DNA of 9,296 bases from a bacterium. Its GTDB lineage: Bacteria; Pseudomonadota; Alphaproteobacteria; Caulobacterales; Hyphomonadaceae. This document shows positions 1 to 6,154 of the stretch, piece by piece. Numbering within the stretch: position 1 is the first letter of the stretch; each line of letters opens with the position of its first letter. The translations under genes were made by a program, and so were the position numbers. Below the pieces are notes generated by a model. It did not search any database and was not told the origin of the DNA. It saw nothing but the letters and a program-made list of their open reading frames with translations. The stretch lies in NCBI GenBank assembly GCA_030824255.1, contig JAVBYB010000481.1, positions 1 to 9,296 on the forward strand, in the 5' to 3' direction.

Positions 1-986
1 GACATCACCTGCGCGATCTGTCCGGATTCCGTCCGGTCCGTCGCATGGGCGGCCGAGACCGAATAGAAGGACAGCGCCCCCGCCCCCCACAGCGCGGACA
101 GCAGAACCGTGATCGAGAACGACACCTTCCCGGCCGTCAGATAGAGCGCAATGCACGCCGCCAGCGCCACCGCCGCCAGGAACGCGACCACCAGCCGCCT
201 GTCGACCCTGTCCGAGATCAGCCCCGCCGGCCATTGCGTGACCGTGCCGCCCAGCATCGCCGCGATGTAGAGTGTGGCCGCGGACGAGGACCCCGCCCCC
301 GGCTGCAGTTCCTGCGCATAGAGCGGCAGCTGCGTGGTGACCCCGGTATTGCAGACGCCCGCAATGATCGATCCCACGAGGGCTGCGGGCGGTATTCTGA
401 ATATGCCCGACAGGCTCAGCGCCTCGCGATCGGGCAGCACGGGCTGCGCCCGCCGCGTCGCGCACAGGGGCACGACCGCCAGCACCATCAGCAATCCTGC
501 CCAGATGAACGGCCGGATATCATCCGCCGCGTGCTCAAGGATGAGCAGCGGGCCGCAGCTGATCGCGATCTTGAGCATCAACTGGTAGAGACCCATCACG
601 CCGCCGCGCTTGGAGCGGGGTGTCGAATCCGCGATCCAGCTTTCCGCCGCGGTGAACATCACCGCCGAGGCCGCTCCCTGGAACAGGCGGAACAGCGCCC
701 ACGCCACCGGATCGAAGCTAAGCCCCATCGAGAGGATGCCGGCTGCATAGATCGCCGCCGCCGCCGAATAGGCGCGGATATGGCCGACCTGCCGCACAAT
801 GTCGGGCGCGAACCAGGCGCCCAGCATGAAACCGGCCGAGAACGCCGCCGCCACCGCGCCGACGCCCAAAGCGGATGCCCCCATGAAGCTGAGCGACAGG
901 GGCGTCGTCACGCTCAATATGCCGGATGCGCCCTGAAGCAGCATGACGGCAAGGATCAGGGACGCGACGTTGCGATAGACAGTCAT
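1..986 (-). CDS. MFS transporter, YcaD-like (3' part cut by window edge)
   Basis: Inner-membrane major facilitator superfamily permease; the substrate cannot be predicted. The minus strand is open from an ATG at 986 to the left edge, giving 328 codons of an expected 380-400, so the C-terminus is missing. The first helix starts right after MTVYRNVASLILAVMLLQG, and long apolar helices alternate with short charged loops. The family hallmark ESW is present near residues 129-131, followed by a Lys/Arg/Gly-rich loop (SKRGGVMGLYQ) as in YcaD-type MFS proteins. Near the edge, FYSVSAAHATDRTES matches the Ser/Ala-His-Ala-x-Asp-Arg segment of that subfamily. No strong Shine-Dalgarno precedes the ATG. 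The gene lies downstream of the carotenoid oxygenase in the same direction but beyond a strong terminator, so it probably has its own promoter. The long plus-strand ORF opposite it (45-1235) is Arg/His-rich and looks like an artefact. Family assignment is firm; function is open. Confidence 0.88.
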   Translation of the reverse strand, partial: MTVYRNVASLILAVMLLQGASGILSVTTPLSLSFMGASALGVGAVAAAFSAGFMLGAWFAPDIVRQVGHIRAYSAAAAIYAAGILSMGLSFDPVAWALFRLFQGAASAVMFTAAESWIADSTPRSKRGGVMGLYQLMLKIAISCGPLLILEHAADDIRPFIWAGLLMVLAVVPLCATRRAQPVLPDREALSLSGIFRIPPAALVGSIIAGVCNTGVTTQLPLYAQELQPGAGSSSAATLYIAAMLGGTVTQWPAGLISDRVDRRLVVAFLAAVALAACIALYLTAGKVSFSITVLLSALWGAGALSFYSVSAAHATDRTESGQIAQVM

Positions 987-1072
987 GCGGGCGTTTCGGC
1001 GATCAGGCGCTCTTGTTTGCGCCAGCCTTACGACGCTTCGCTGTCACGCGCGTCTAAATTTTTGTTGCGGAG

Positions 1073-1100
1073 AAAAGCACGTCCCCCGCAAGCGGGGGAC
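1073..1100 (-). terminator. Rho-independent terminator of the DUF2141-carotenoid oxygenase operon
   Basis: Positions 1081-1100 form a perfect 20-base inverted repeat, GTCCCCCGC facing GCGGGGGAC, which folds as an 8-bp GC-rich stem with a 4-base loop. It begins 4 bases past the stop codon of the carotenoid oxygenase. Read on the minus strand it is followed after four bases by TTTT (complement of 1073-1076). The T-run is short and slightly displaced, so termination may be partial. The same palindrome could also be a dispersed intergenic repeat. Confidence 0.72.
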
Positions 1101-1104
1101 GCGT

Positions 1105-2568
1105 TCACACTCCCGCCCACGTTCCGTGGAAGCCGAGCGGCCAGGCATACTCCGCCTGCCATACCGCGACTGGCCCCGCATCCACATGCGCCGCATCGAA
1201 CACGTGCACTTCCGAGCGCTTCAGCCTGGTGTTGATCGCCGTGCCGATCAGCCACGAGTCGCTCTCTGCTGCGCCCGCCCCCTTGGGCGTGAACAGGAAC
1301 TCCTCGACCATGTAGTGCTGGCCGAAATCGTGTATCTGCGCCTTGCCGCTGGACCAGTCCTGCACAGCAAGCGCATTGCCGCCCGGCTGGTCGTTGGACG
1401 TCCCCGTCACCATCGCCGTCAGTTTCCGGGAGAGGCCGTGGCGGCGCGGATCGACCTGCGGGAAATCGCCCGCGATCGTCGTCTCGATCATCCGTGCGTC
1501 GCCTGACACCGGGATCACCACCATGGTGAGTTTCGACGTGGCCTGATCGCCCGAATAACTGCCGCGAATCTCCTGCGCGCCGCCACCCGAGCCAAGCACG
1601 GGTTCGGGATAGAAGGCCGCGTCCAGCCTGATCGTGCCATCGCTTTCCTCCCACGCCGCGCCGGTGTGGTAGAAGGCGCGGGCCGGGCCCTGCGCCCAGC
1701 GGGTTTTCGAGAGGTCGTCCTTGTCGACGATCAGGTATTTCATCCCCTCTTCCGGCTTCCACACGAAGCCGTCGATGAAGGGCGGAATATTCCGCGTCTG
1801 GATCCAGGGCTGGCACAGGATGATCAGCTTGCGCTCGGTCATCGCCCAGTCGTGCATGTAATGATTGGCGCCCATGTCGATCATGCCGAACGACTTCGTC
1901 GAGCCATCCGGGTTGATGTTGTAGATGCCGAGGCTGCGGTTGTTCACCGCGAGGCTCCACACGCGGCCGTCGGGTTCGCGTTTCGGATGCGCCAGGAACG
2001 GCATGCCTTTCAGATCATCGCGGAAGGATTTGAGACCCTTCGTTTCCAGCGTCACCGGATCGAGACGATAGGGCGTGCCGGCTTCCCACAGCGCCAGCAG
2101 TTCGCCGCCCGACATCATGACGGAGATGTTTCCGGGATTGACGTCATTCGACGAGCCGACCGGGTAGGACGGATCGCCCACCGACCCGAAGCCGGGCGCG
2201 AGGAACCTGCCGGCTTTCATTTCGGCGCGCCGCTTGGGCGTGTCGATGAACTTGCCCGAATGCGAAGCCTTGCCATCGCCGATGGCGATACGCTGGACCA
2301 TGCCGTCGCCATCGAACCAGTGGGTGGCGTAGGCGTCGCCATGGCGGAAGTGCGCAGGGCCATTGCGATAAAGCGTGCCTGTCAGGCCGGCGGGGGCCTT
2401 GCCGGACACAAGCGTCATCGCAGCTTGCGGGAAGCCCTGCGCCGGGGCGTTCTCATAGCCGACATGCCAGCCCGGCAGCGCCGGCTCGGCAAACACCTTT
2501 GGCGCCATGGCCAAGGCGGCGCCCGTCATCAGGCCTGAGTGCAGGAAGAGGCGGCGGGAGAGGTTCAT
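1105..2568 (-). CDS. Tat-exported carotenoid oxygenase (RPE65/CCO family)
   Basis: Non-haem Fe(II) dioxygenase of the carotenoid cleavage family, which cuts C=C bonds in (apo)carotenoids or, in some bacterial members, lignin stilbenes. It has 487 residues, a normal length. The N-terminus carries a twin-arginine motif (SRRLFL, residues 4-9), an apolar stretch and an AxA-like site near 27, so export of the folded protein to the periplasm is predicted. The four iron-ligand histidines are visible: H194 (AHPK), H239 (MHDW), H301 (YHTGAAWEE) and H481 (GFHGTW). Likely second-shell glutamates are E162 in LWEAGTPYRLDP and E422/E423. The family signatures LYRNGP (66-71) and HWFDGDGMV (83-91) are intact. 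The start is supported by GGAGAC about 6 bases upstream (2575-2580). It lies 26 bp after the DUF2141 gene, in an apparent operon. The substrate cannot be told from sequence. Confidence 0.95.
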   Translation of the reverse strand: MNLSRRLFLHSGLMTGAALAMAPKVFAEPALPGWHVGYENAPAQGFPQAAMTLVSGKAPAGLTGTLYRNGPAHFRHGDAYATHWFDGDGMVQRIAIGDGKASHSGKFIDTPKRRAEMKAGRFLAPGFGSVGDPSYPVGSSNDVNPGNISVMMSGGELLALWEAGTPYRLDPVTLETKGLKSFRDDLKGMPFLAHPKREPDGRVWSLAVNNRSLGIYNINPDGSTKSFGMIDMGANHYMHDWAMTERKLIILCQPWIQTRNIPPFIDGFVWKPEEGMKYLIVDKDDLSKTRWAQGPARAFYHTGAAWEESDGTIRLDAAFYPEPVLGSGGGAQEIRGSYSGDQATSKLTMVVIPVSGDARMIETTIAGDFPQVDPRRHGLSRKLTAMVTGTSNDQPGGNALAVQDWSSGKAQIHDFGQHYMVEEFLFTPKGAGAAESDSWLIGTAINTRLKRSEVHVFDAAHVDAGPVAVWQAEYAWPLGFHGTWAGV

Positions 2569-2594
2569 GGGTCTGTCTCCGGTCGGGTTCTGGC

Positions 2595-3056
2595 TCAGGA
2601 CGGCAGCTTTATCGTGTGGGTCGTGGCGGGGGCCTCAACCGTGAACGCTGCCGCGTCCCACTTGGCCGGACCGAACTGGGCCGGGGCATTGTTCGAGAAC
2701 GCGAAGGGTTCGATCGGCATGCCGAACGGATTTGTCCCCATCTTGCCGTCGCCATCAACGTCATGGAACATTTTGATACCGTAACGACCTGGCGCGATAT
2801 CCACCGTCGTCGAGGCAGTCCCCCCCGTCACAGGAACAGCCAGACCGGCAACCGACTTGTCCGCATCATACCCCGATTGGTCGAACACGGCGATCATCAG
2901 CGCGCCCTTGTGGTCCTTGATGTCCGTGACCGTGATCGTGAGCTTGGCCTGGGCCGGATCAGCCGAGGCGGTCTGCGGGAAAGCGAGAACCACAGCGAGA
3001 ACAGCTGCCGGGACAAGGCCGGCGGTCGAGAGGAGCGAGTTGAGGAGGCGGGTCAT
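2595..3056 (-). CDS. Secreted DUF2141 domain protein
   Basis: A 153-aa protein with a signal peptide (apolar 13-28, cleavage probably after ASA at 30-32), so periplasmic. The mature part matches DUF2141: a beta-rich start (LTITVTDIKDHKGALMIAVFD, 39-59), PGRYGIKMFHDVDGDGKMGTN (89-109), then FGMPIEPFAFSNNAP and GPAKWDAAAF (111-138). The segment D99-x-D101-x-D103-G resembles a short calcium-binding loop, but metal binding is only inferred. No biochemical role is established for the family. The ATG at 3056 is supported by AAGGTG at 3062-3067, five bases upstream. It is the first gene of the operon with the carotenoid oxygenase, which suggests a role with the same hydrophobic substrate or the same compartment. 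It is divergent from the LytTR gene. Confidence 0.92.
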   Translation of the reverse strand: MTRLLNSLLSTAGLVPAAVLAVVLAFPQTASADPAQAKLTITVTDIKDHKGALMIAVFDQSGYDADKSVAGLAVPVTGGTASTTVDIAPGRYGIKMFHDVDGDGKMGTNPFGMPIEPFAFSNNAPAQFGPAKWDAAAFTVEAPATTHTIKLPS

Positions 3057-3079
3057 GGCGTCACCTTATGTTTTTGCGC

Positions 3080-3105
3080 GTATCAGGGCCGGGTATCAGG
3101 GCCGG
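3080..3105. repeat. Perfect 13-bp tandem duplication in divergent promoter region
   Basis: The unit GTATCAGGGCCGG occurs twice back to back (3080-3092 and 3093-3105), in the 5' leader of the DUF2141 gene and upstream of the LytTR gene. A 13-bp unit would shift any reading frame, which agrees with this stretch being non-coding even though the plus-strand frame stays open from 3068. Directly after it, CCGGC (3102-3106) and GCCGG (3113-3117) could form a small hairpin in the DUF2141 leader. Confidence 0.8.
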
Positions 3106-3154
3106 CTGTCTCGCCGGTGACCCCAACATTTCCCGCCAACCGCAGCCTCGCCAC

Positions 3155-3172
3155 ACCAATTGCGCGAATGGT
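3155..3172. promoter_or_regulatory. Candidate operator: 18-bp imperfect palindrome
   Basis: ACCAATTGCGCGAATGGT is an interrupted dyad in which 7 of 9 base pairs are symmetric, with outer arms ACCA and TGGT and a GCGC core. It sits between the divergent DUF2141 and LytTR starts, about 50 bases before the LytTR ATG. A second, wider dyad, GCTTCG (3180-3185) and CGAAGC (3210-3215), follows; each arm is directly followed by GTGAAA. These could be regulator sites for either gene. LytTR proteins usually bind direct repeats, so the palindrome may belong to another factor. No convincing -35/-10 pair is visible. Confidence 0.35.
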
Positions 3173-3220
3173 CTGTTTTGCTTCGTGAAACACTGGGTTA
3201 CACCACTCGCGAAGCGTGAA

Positions 3221-4069
3221 ATGCAGACCGGAAACGCCCGCGAAACGCCAGTGACCGAACCTGAAACCAGCCAAGCGACCCGGCCAGCAGGCCAGCTGCC
3301 TGCGTGGGCTGTGAGTATCCTGCAATTGGCGGGGATCAGCTTCGCGCTTGGAATCATCTTCGCGTGGTTCGGCGTCTACGGCACCGGCGACCTGCCCCTT
3401 CCCGAGCGCGTGGGTTACTGGACGCTGCTGATGGCTGTCGGGACGGGTTCGTCGATGCTCGTCAACCCGCTGGTCTTCGAGCGGTGGCTGCCCGCAGCCC
3501 ACCCCGCCGTCCAGATCGCAACGGTCTCGGCGCTGATCTCCTTGCCCATAACGGCCGGCCTCGTGATCCTTGAAGCGGCCAGCGACGGGACCCTGTCCAC
3601 ACCGGGCTGGTGGTGGGTGCAGTATTTCTACGTGATCGTCCTGTCGGCCATCCTGACAACTGCCGCATGGGGAATCGCGTTGCTGCAGGCCCGCAAGGCC
3701 GCCCCCGCCGCCTCGACGTCCGCGACTCAGCCCGCTGCCGCATCCGGGCCGGCCAACCTCGCCTTCGCCGACCGCCTGCCCGCCAAATTCCGCGCCGCCG
3801 AGATTCACGCCGTTTCCGCCGAGGATCACTATCTCCGCGTCCACACCAGCGCCGGGGAGACCATGATCCTGATGCGTCTCGCCGACGCCATCCGGGAACT
3901 GGCGAGCCTGGAAGGGATGCAGACCCACCGCTCCTGGTGGGTCGCCCGCCGGGGCCTCGCCGACACCAGCCGCGATGACGGCAAGGTGACGCTGAAACTG
4001 AAATCCGGCGCCGAAGCCCCCGTCAGCCGCACCTACGCCAAGGCCGTGAAGGACGCGGGCTGGCTCTAG
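3221..4069 (+). CDS. Membrane-bound LytTR-domain transcription regulator
   Basis: A 282-aa protein with four predicted membrane helices (about 31-53, 66-86, 97-118, 131-155), an Ala/Pro/Ser linker (156-180) and a LytTR DNA-binding domain (about 182-280). The LytTR core is recognisable: IHAVSAEDHYLRVHTS, ETMILMRLADAIREL, and MQTHRSWWVARRG with the conserved His-Arg-Ser-x-Trp-Val. There is no receiver domain, so input presumably comes through the membrane part rather than by phosphorylation. I chose ATG 3221: the frame is open back to 3068, but that extension is Cys/Pro/Arg-rich, crosses the 13-bp tandem duplication and does not look coded. Only a weak purine run (GAAGCG) precedes the start. 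It is divergent from the DUF2141-carotenoid oxygenase operon and may control it and itself. The gene ends within the same CTAG as the convergent neighbour. Confidence 0.88.
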   Translation: MQTGNARETPVTEPETSQATRPAGQLPAWAVSILQLAGISFALGIIFAWFGVYGTGDLPLPERVGYWTLLMAVGTGSSMLVNPLVFERWLPAAHPAVQIATVSALISLPITAGLVILEAASDGTLSTPGWWWVQYFYVIVLSAILTTAAWGIALLQARKAAPAASTSATQPAAASGPANLAFADRLPAKFRAAEIHAVSAEDHYLRVHTSAGETMILMRLADAIRELASLEGMQTHRSWWVARRGLADTSRDDGKVTLKLKSGAEAPVSRTYAKAVKDAGWL

Positions 4070-4395
4070 CCTTCGTAGTCGCTCTCGATCTGAAACCCCG
4101 GCCCCAGCGCCGCGCGAAGCCTCGGCAGCAGATCGCGCACCCGCGTCACGAAGGGCGGGAATTCTTCGTATCCGAACATCGTCCTGTCCGGCTCGACCGT
4201 GACGTTGCTGCCGGGATCATCCCACGGGAAGGTGTCGTCATAGTCCGTCACCAGCTGCTCGATCTCCGCCCGCAACGCTTCGGGCACATCGAGATCTGCC
4301 GCCTCCACCGGATAGCCGAAGCGCGCCTTCGCCTCCGCATCCTGCGCCCACAGGCACACGCCTGACCCCGCATCGAAGAAGAACCGCAACAGCAT
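4066..4395 (-). CDS. Small acidic hypothetical protein following the TAXI gene
   Basis: A 109-aa protein that I do not recognise. It has no signal peptide or membrane helix and is strongly acidic, with clusters such as DYDDTFPWDDPG (51-62). It starts with an apolar strand (MLLRFFFDAGSGVCLWAQD) and ends in a helix-like part (RVRDLLPRLRAAL) and an acidic tail. It is probably cytosolic. Its ATG lies 11 bases after the stop of the TAXI protein, with GGAGGG just upstream, so the two are almost surely co-transcribed and translationally close. This suggests it works with the cytoplasmic tail of the TAXI protein, but that is inference. Its TAG stop (4066-4068) overlaps the TAG of the convergent LytTR gene. 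Confidence 0.82.
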   Translation of the reverse strand: MLLRFFFDAGSGVCLWAQDAEAKARFGYPVEAADLDVPEALRAEIEQLVTDYDDTFPWDDPGSNVTVEPDRTMFGYEEFPPFVTRVRDLLPRLRAALGPGFQIESDYEG

Positions 4396-4406
4396 CAGCC
4401 CCCTCC

Positions 4407-5714
4407 TCAGATCCGCGCGTGCCGTTCCTGCGACGCCAGCTTGTCGACCAGCTCCGCGACAAAGCGGATGTGCGCGCGCAACCGGTACAGGTCATCCGTA
4501 TAGCTGACCGGCACTTCCACCTTGCCCGTCTCTTCCTGCAGGTCGGCGAGGCGCGCCCGCACCTCCATCCGCTCTTCCACCGTCGTGGCGGTCCGGCCTG
4601 TGGCCTCCAGCTCGCGCAGGTCGGTGTACCAGACATAGATCTTCCGCCTTATGCGCCAGCGATAGAGCGGCGGCGCCGCGCGGATCAGCGGAATGATCAG
4701 GGTCACCAGCGGGATCACCAGCACCCACGCCCGCTCCATGAAATTCGCCACGCTGTAGGGGAAGATCCGGCGCAGGAAGCTCGGTCCATTCTCGTAATAG
4801 CGTTGCGCCTCGTCCGAGATCGCGATGTCGGTGAGCTGCGATGTCGGAAACCGCCCCGGCTCCGCCAGCAGCGAGCCGCCATTGCCGGCCGTTTTCGCCG
4901 CCTCGATCAGCAGCGACTGGATCGCCGGATGCAGGTCGTCGCGCACAACGATCTGCGCCGCCGGCGCGATCAGCGTCACGTCCGTGCGCGGATGAATGGC
5001 CGCCAGATCGATCACGCCACGATAGAGCGTCACCTCCGCCAGATAGGGATGCCGGCGTGACAGGGCATGCGCCTCCTGCAGCGACAGCAGCGCCACTTCC
5101 GGATCGCGCAGCAGCTCGGCGATATAGGGCGCTGTCGGCCCCGAGACGATGAGCGCCACTTCGATCTCGCCGGCCTGCAGCGCGCCCGCGGCAGCCGCGC
5201 CCGCCAGCGGCACAGCTGAATACCGCCCCTCGCCCACGCCATGCTCATCCAGCAGAAGCCGCGACAGCACGCGCACGCCAGACCCGTCCGGGCCAATCGC
5301 AACTTTCCGCCCGGCCACATCGTGCAGCGTCTCGATCCGCACGCTGCGGCGATGGAAGACCCACAGCGGCTCGTAGAACGCCGCGCCCACGGAGGCGACC
5401 CCGCTCACATCGAGATCGGCGGCGAGGCCCGTCTGCACGATGCCGGCGTCCACCTTGCGCTCGCGGATGCGCGACAGGTTGTCGACGGAGCCCGCCGTCT
5501 CGACGACATCAACCTCCACATCATAGCCGCGCAGCACCTCGGCATAGGCCTGCGCCGTGGCGGCATAGGCGCCGCCCGCCGCCCCGCCCGCGAGCGTGAT
5601 CTTCTTGGGCGGCGCTGGCGCCATGAACATGAAGGCCACGACAAGACCCAGCACGACGATGGCGATCGGCGCGCCGTAGACACGGAGAAAATTCTTGAGC
5701 GCCGTGGTGTTCAT
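4407..5714 (-). CDS. Membrane-anchored TAXI-family solute-binding protein
   Basis: A 435-aa TAXI-type (TRAP-associated extracytoplasmic) binding protein. Residues 13-31 form a membrane helix that is probably an uncleaved anchor. The periplasmic binding domain spans about 37-320, with the family opening ITLAGGAAGGAYAATAQAYAEVL, then ETAGSVDNLSRI, VDAGIVQTG, VAIGPDGSGVRVLSRLLL and GEIEVALIVSGPTAPYI. A second helix (about 327-347) is followed by a basic stretch (YRWRIRRKIY) and a charged, helix-rich cytoplasmic tail to 435. Ordinary TAXI proteins are about 320 aa and lack the second helix and tail. Start: ATG 5714; in-frame alternatives are ATG 5741 and TTG 5765, and GGCGGACA precedes 5714. No TRAP permease gene is present beside it, so it may use a distant permease or act as a sensor. 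The small acidic gene follows after 11 bases. Confidence 0.9.
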   Translation of the reverse strand: MNTTALKNFLRVYGAPIAIVVLGLVVAFMFMAPAPPKKITLAGGAAGGAYAATAQAYAEVLRGYDVEVDVVETAGSVDNLSRIRERKVDAGIVQTGLAADLDVSGVASVGAAFYEPLWVFHRRSVRIETLHDVAGRKVAIGPDGSGVRVLSRLLLDEHGVGEGRYSAVPLAGAAAAGALQAGEIEVALIVSGPTAPYIAELLRDPEVALLSLQEAHALSRRHPYLAEVTLYRGVIDLAAIHPRTDVTLIAPAAQIVVRDDLHPAIQSLLIEAAKTAGNGGSLLAEPGRFPTSQLTDIAISDEAQRYYENGPSFLRRIFPYSVANFMERAWVLVIPLVTLIIPLIRAAPPLYRWRIRRKIYVWYTDLRELEATGRTATTVEERMEVRARLADLQEETGKVEVPVSYTDDLYRLRAHIRFVAELVDKLASQERHARI

Positions 5715-5832
5715 GCTGTCCGCCGCATTGATCTGCCGCATTGGTCTACTGGGCCACGAAACCAACCGGCAGCCGCCCGAAAACAGGAAGTGCGCCTTCT
5801 GCCTTGAATGCGTGCTTCAGGACAGGCCGAAA

Positions 5833-6012
5833 TCAGGGACCGGCGACGCGCGGCGGCGAGGCTGCTGTCTGTTGGTCCAGCACATAGCTCACCGCGCCGA
5901 TGGCGAGCGCGCCGAGGATCACTATTCCCCAGGCGGGCACGCGCATAGGCGGCTTCGGCTTCTTGGGCGGCGGCGGCGGCTTGCGAAACTTGATGACATT
6001 GTCGTCGGCCAA
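5833..6012 (-). CDS. 59-aa single-pass membrane protein with TTG start
   Basis: A short gene with a TTG start at 6012 and TGA at 5833-5835. The protein begins (M)ADDNVIKFRK, has a Pro/Lys-rich cytoplasmic segment (PPPPPKKPKPP, 12-22), one membrane helix (about 27-45, AWGIVILGALAIGAVSYVL) and a short periplasmic tail. The TTG is supported by GGGGA at 6019-6023, six bases upstream; the only in-frame ATG is at codon 23, just before the helix, and would remove the N-terminal block. Small proteins beginning with a D-N-V-I-K-F-R-like block followed by Pro/Lys are, as I recall, common conserved hypotheticals in Hyphomonas-like genomes. Function unknown. It lies 118 bp upstream of the TAXI gene in the same direction; co-transcription is possible. 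Confidence 0.75.
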   Translation of the reverse strand: MADDNVIKFRKPPPPPKKPKPPMRVPAWGIVILGALAIGAVSYVLDQQTAASPPRVAGP

Positions 6013-6018
6013 CGGTTT

Positions 6019-6023
6019 TCCCC
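6019..6023 (-). promoter_or_regulatory. Ribosome binding site deciding the TTG start at 6012
   Basis: On the minus strand GGGGA is followed by six bases (AAACCG) and TTG. The spacing is right for a Shine-Dalgarno site, and no competing ATG or GTG lies in frame nearby, so this site is the main argument for translation from TTG. Confidence 0.6.
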
Positions 6024-6093
6024 GCTACGTCTGCTGGACGGACACTAAGCAGCAACCACGCAAAACGGAAAGGGCCGGATCATGCGCCCCGGG

Positions 6094-6128
6094 ATTCCGC
6101 CTTGCACGCTGATGCGTGCGTTCGGAAT
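6094..6128. repeat. REP-like palindromic unit downstream of the acyltransferase
   Basis: A 35-base two-part hairpin: outer arms ATTCCG (6094-6099) and CGGAAT (6123-6128), inner arms GCACGC (6104-6109) and GCGTGC (6114-6119), loop TGAT, with small internal loops between. It is flanked by GGG on the left and GACAG on the right, giving a GGATTCC...GGAATGACA outline much like dispersed palindromic repeats of many proteobacteria. No T-run follows on either strand, so it is not a classical terminator, though it may stabilise or end the acyltransferase transcript. The rest of the 142-bp gap holds nothing I can name. Confidence 0.55.
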
Positions 6129-6154
6129 GACAGAACGTCTCAAGCCTAGTGAAG

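Noticed and set aside
45..1235. 396-codon plus-strand ORF opposite the MFS gene
   Set aside because: Extremely Arg/His/Gln-rich with no fold-like pattern. The minus strand gives a clear MFS permease with helices and the ESW motif.
1028..1960. 310-codon minus-strand ORF in another frame of the carotenoid oxygenase
   Set aside because: It overlaps the oxygenase on the same strand, crosses the terminator and has low-complexity Arg/Gly composition; the oxygenase frame has all iron ligands.
1666..2538. 290-codon plus-strand ORF opposite the carotenoid oxygenase
   Set aside because: A mirror of GC-rich codon use; rich in His/Arg/Ala without recognisable motifs.
2499..3188. 229-codon plus-strand ORF across DUF2141 and the promoter region
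   Set aside because: Antisense to two well-supported genes, Arg/Gly-rich, no family resemblance.
3068..3220. 51-codon upstream extension of the LytTR protein
   Set aside because: In frame, but it spans a 13-bp tandem duplication and operator-like dyads and has a Cys/Pro/Arg-rich composition unlike the protein; ATG 3221 gives a normal N-terminus.
3083..3928. 281-codon minus-strand ORF opposite the LytTR gene
   Set aside because: Gly/Arg/Gln-rich shadow; the plus strand shows membrane helices and the LytTR signature.
5761..5832. Possible terminator (GAAG/CTTC stem followed by TTTT on the minus strand) after the 59-aa gene
   Set aside because: The stem is only four base pairs, too weak to support termination.
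5711..6055. 114-codon minus-strand ORF starting MLLSVRPADV
   Set aside because: Arg/Ala-rich shadow overlapping the 59-aa TTG-start gene, which has a better ribosome site and a clean membrane helix.
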